Assembly: GCA_025455895.1 (NCBI GenBank)
Contig: JALOLQ010000101.1
Coordinates: 1-7,816 of the forward strand
Reading direction: 5' to 3'
Length of the DNA: 7,816 nt
Source: Solirubrobacteraceae bacterium
GTDB taxonomy: Bacteria > Actinomycetota > Thermoleophilia > Solirubrobacterales > Solirubrobacteraceae
The notes beneath the pieces are model-generated. The model ran no database searches and was not told the DNA's origin. It saw only the letters and a list, made by a program, of their open reading frames with translations. A program made the translations under genes and the position numbers. This document shows positions 6,199 to 7,816 of this stretch, one piece after another. Within the stretch, counting starts at the first letter, position 1. Each line of letters begins with the position of its first letter.

Positions 6199-7676
6199 TG
6201 GCGCCGACCCGGCTGGGACCGCTGGACGCGACGTTCCTCCACGTCGAGGACGGGGTCAGCCACATGCACATCGGCTCGATCTCGCTGTTCGCGGGCCCCG
6301 CGCCCTCCGAGCACGAGCTGCTGCGGGTGATCGAGGCCCACCTGCACCGCGCGCCGCGCTACCGCCAGTGCGTGCGGTTCGTGCCGCTCCAGGCCGGCCG
6401 CCCGGTGTGGGTGGACGACCCGCACTTCCGCCTGGGCTACCACGTGCGCCGCACCGCGCTGCCCGCCCCGGGTGGGGACGAGGAGCTTCGCCGCCTGGTC
6501 GGCCGGGTGATGTCCCAGCAGCTCGACCGCCACCGCCCGCTGTGGGAGATGTGGGTGGCGGAGGGGATGTCCGGCGGGCGCTGGGCGGTGATCGTGAAGA
6601 TGCACCACGCGATGGTCGACGGCATCTCCGGCTCGGACCTCAGCACGCTGGTCCTCGACGAGCGGCCCGACGCCGAGGCCGGCCCGCCGCAGCCGTGGAG
6701 CCCCGAGCCCGCGCCGGGCGACGCGCGGCTCGTGGCCGACGCGCTCGCCGAGCGCCTGCGGCTGCCGCTCGACGAGGGCCGCGCGGCGCTGCGCGCGCTC
6801 GCCGACCCGCTCGGCTCCGCGCAGGCGGCGCTCGACGTCGCCCACGGCCTGGCCGCCTACGCCGGGCTGCTGCGCGCGCCCGCGGCGACGCTGCTCAACG
6901 GCCCGATCGGCCCGCACCGGCGCTGGCGCTGGGCGAGGGCCCGCGTCGCCGAGGTCAAGGAGATCCGCTCCGCCCTCGGCGGCACGGGAAACGACGTGGT
7001 CCTCGCCGCGATCGCCGGCGGGCTGCGCGAGCTGCTGCTGGCCGCCGGCGAGCCGGTCCCGGAGACCGTGCGCACGATGGTCCCGGTCTCCGTCCGCGCC
7101 CGCGGCGAGCACGGCGTCTTCGACAATCAGGTCTCGACGATGTTCGCCGACCTGCCGGTGGGGCTTGCCGACCCGGTCGCCCGGCTCGACGCCGTCCACG
7201 CCCAGCTGCGCCACCTCAAGGGCACGCACGAGGCGGAGGCCGGCCGGGCGCTCGTGCACCTCGAGGGCCTGCTGCCCGAGATCGTCCTGCTGCTCGGCGG
7301 GCGCGCGGTCACCGGCCGCGCCCAGCGCACGGTGAACACGGTGACGACGAACGTCCCGGGCCCGCCGCACACGCTCTACTTCGCCGGCCGCCGGATGCTC
7401 GAGACCTTCCCCTACGTGCCGATCGCCGGCCACCTGCGCATCGGGATCGCGATCTACTCCTACGACGGCGCGATCGCCTTCGGGATCACCGCCGACGACG
7501 AGGCCGCGCCCGACCTCGGGCCGCTGTGCGGCGGGATCGAGCGCGGGATCGCCGACCTGCTCGAGGCGGCGCGCCACAAGCAGGCCGGCCGCTCACGGCG
7601 CCGCCGGGCCACCGGCGCGGCCCGCGAGCGCGAGCCCGGGGACCGACCGGCCCGATCCGGGAGAACGCGCCCATGA
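6198..7676 (+). CDS. WS/DGAT-family O-acyltransferase, copy 2, with Arg-rich C-terminal tail, 492 aa
   Basis: Second wax ester synthase/diacylglycerol acyltransferase-type enzyme. It starts with the classical L-G-P-L-D-A-T-F-L-H-V-E-D and an M-H-I-G segment. The catalytic H-H-A-M-V-D-G is at 136-142 (His137), with P-L-W at 114-116, N-D at 265-266 and N-V-P-G-P at 385-389, followed by the usual C-terminal strand region ending near residue 460. The remaining 30 residues (463-492) are Arg/Gly/Pro/Ala-rich and not typical of the family. The frame is open far upstream, so the start rests on homology, GAGGGA (6187-6192) 5 bases before, and the TGATG overlap with adhE. Translation is probably coupled to AdhE, making this the acyltransferase most closely tied to AdhE-made alcohol. 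It is clearly divergent from copy 1 and not a recent duplicate. Alcohol versus diacylglycerol preference is unknown. Confidence 0.93.
   Translation: MAPTRLGPLDATFLHVEDGVSHMHIGSISLFAGPAPSEHELLRVIEAHLHRAPRYRQCVRFVPLQAGRPVWVDDPHFRLGYHVRRTALPAPGGDEELRRLVGRVMSQQLDRHRPLWEMWVAEGMSGGRWAVIVKMHHAMVDGISGSDLSTLVLDERPDAEAGPPQPWSPEPAPGDARLVADALAERLRLPLDEGRAALRALADPLGSAQAALDVAHGLAAYAGLLRAPAATLLNGPIGPHRRWRWARARVAEVKEIRSALGGTGNDVVLAAIAGGLRELLLAAGEPVPETVRTMVPVSVRARGEHGVFDNQVSTMFADLPVGLADPVARLDAVHAQLRHLKGTHEAEAGRALVHLEGLLPEIVLLLGGRAVTGRAQRTVNTVTTNVPGPPHTLYFAGRRMLETFPYVPIAGHLRIGIAIYSYDGAIAFGITADDEAAPDLGPLCGGIERGIADLLEAARHKQAGRSRRRRATGAAREREPGDRPARSGRTRP
7659..7664 (+). promoter_or_regulatory. Ribosome binding site inside the acyltransferase tail
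   Basis: GGGAGA, 8 bases before the ATG at 7673, lies within the last codons of the preceding gene. It supports 7673 as the start of the downstream reading frame and shows that the tail region doubles as a translation-initiation region. Confidence 0.6.
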
Positions 7677-7816
7677 CCTCCACCTCGCTCCCCACCTCCG
7701 CCGGCGTCCTGGGCAGCGGCGACGTCGGCCGGGTGCCCGCGGCCGGCCTGGCCGCGCGCGGCATCGCGACGACGCTCGGCACCGGCCGCCCCGGCGACGA
7801 CGACCTGCGCGCCTGG
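7673..7816 (+). CDS. Probable F420-dependent NADP reductase / NAD(P)-binding protein, N-terminal fragment
   Basis: Only the first 48 residues lie in the window; the gene runs off the right edge. They contain a Rossmann start, V-L-G-S-G-D-V-G (12-19, GxGxxG), then a helix A-A-G-L-A-A-R-G and a second strand ending in L-G-T-G-R-P (35-40). This order matches NADPH:F420 oxidoreductases (Fno-like) and related NADP-binding oxidoreductases, which move hydride between reduced F420 and NADP. In many relatives the second strand ends in G-T-R or G-S-R, with Arg contacting the NADP 2'-phosphate; here the position is Gly and Arg follows one residue later. The ATGA overlap with the preceding stop and a GGGAGA ribosome site place it in the same operon. 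Other NAD(P)-binding oxidoreductases cannot be excluded from this fragment. Confidence 0.65.
   Translation, partial: MTSTSLPTSAGVLGSGDVGRVPAAGLAARGIATTLGTGRPGDDDLRAW

Noticed and set aside
7596..7621. GC hairpin (CGCCGG-type arms around GCCA) inside the second acyltransferase tail as a terminator
   Set aside because: Only about 6 bp pair cleanly, there is no T-run, and an overlapping downstream gene with its own ribosome site argues for read-through.

Overview
The window is very GC-rich, with G or C in almost every third codon position, strong purine-rich ribosome sites and start/stop overlaps between neighbouring genes. Together with the gene set (bacterial aeRF1-like release-factor homologue, wax ester synthase/diacylglycerol acyltransferases, a coenzyme F420-type NADP reductase fold) this suggests a high-GC actinobacterium, perhaps Thermoleophilia/Solirubrobacterales. 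The taxon is an inference, because no RNA marker gene is present. No tRNA, rRNA, CRISPR array or insertion sequence was seen, and no stretch over 300 bases lacks a gene.

Left arm, minus strand, read from 2005 down to 42: a universal stress protein gene (usp) carrying an apparent one-base frameshift, then a 384-residue aeRF1/Rv2629-like protein, then a small SnoaL-like (NTF2-fold) protein. The three are tightly packed: a 10-base gap with the Shine-Dalgarno overlapping the usp stop, then a one-base TGATG overlap. They are almost certainly co-transcribed. A 17-base GC palindrome follows the last gene.

An 83-base divergent region (2006-2088) separates the arms. A perfect 8-bp inverted repeat there includes the start codon of the first rightward gene.

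Right arm, plus strand: a WS/DGAT-family acyltransferase (2089-3489), a 96-base gap, a full-length bifunctional aldehyde/alcohol dehydrogenase AdhE (3586-6198), a second, different WS/DGAT acyltransferase joined to adhE by a TGATG overlap (6198-7676), and the start of a probable F420-dependent NADP reductase (7673 to the window end) joined by an ATGA overlap.

Working model: AdhE converts acyl-CoA to aldehyde and alcohol using NADH, and WS/DGAT enzymes esterify an alcohol or diacylglycerol with acyl-CoA. Placing adhE between two acyltransferases therefore suggests storage or export of reducing equivalents as neutral lipid (wax ester or triacylglycerol). The stress-protein and Rv2629-like genes across the promoter recall the low-oxygen dormancy set of mycobacteria (Tgs1, Rv2623, Rv2629). 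The pathway link is inference; the individual family calls are strong.
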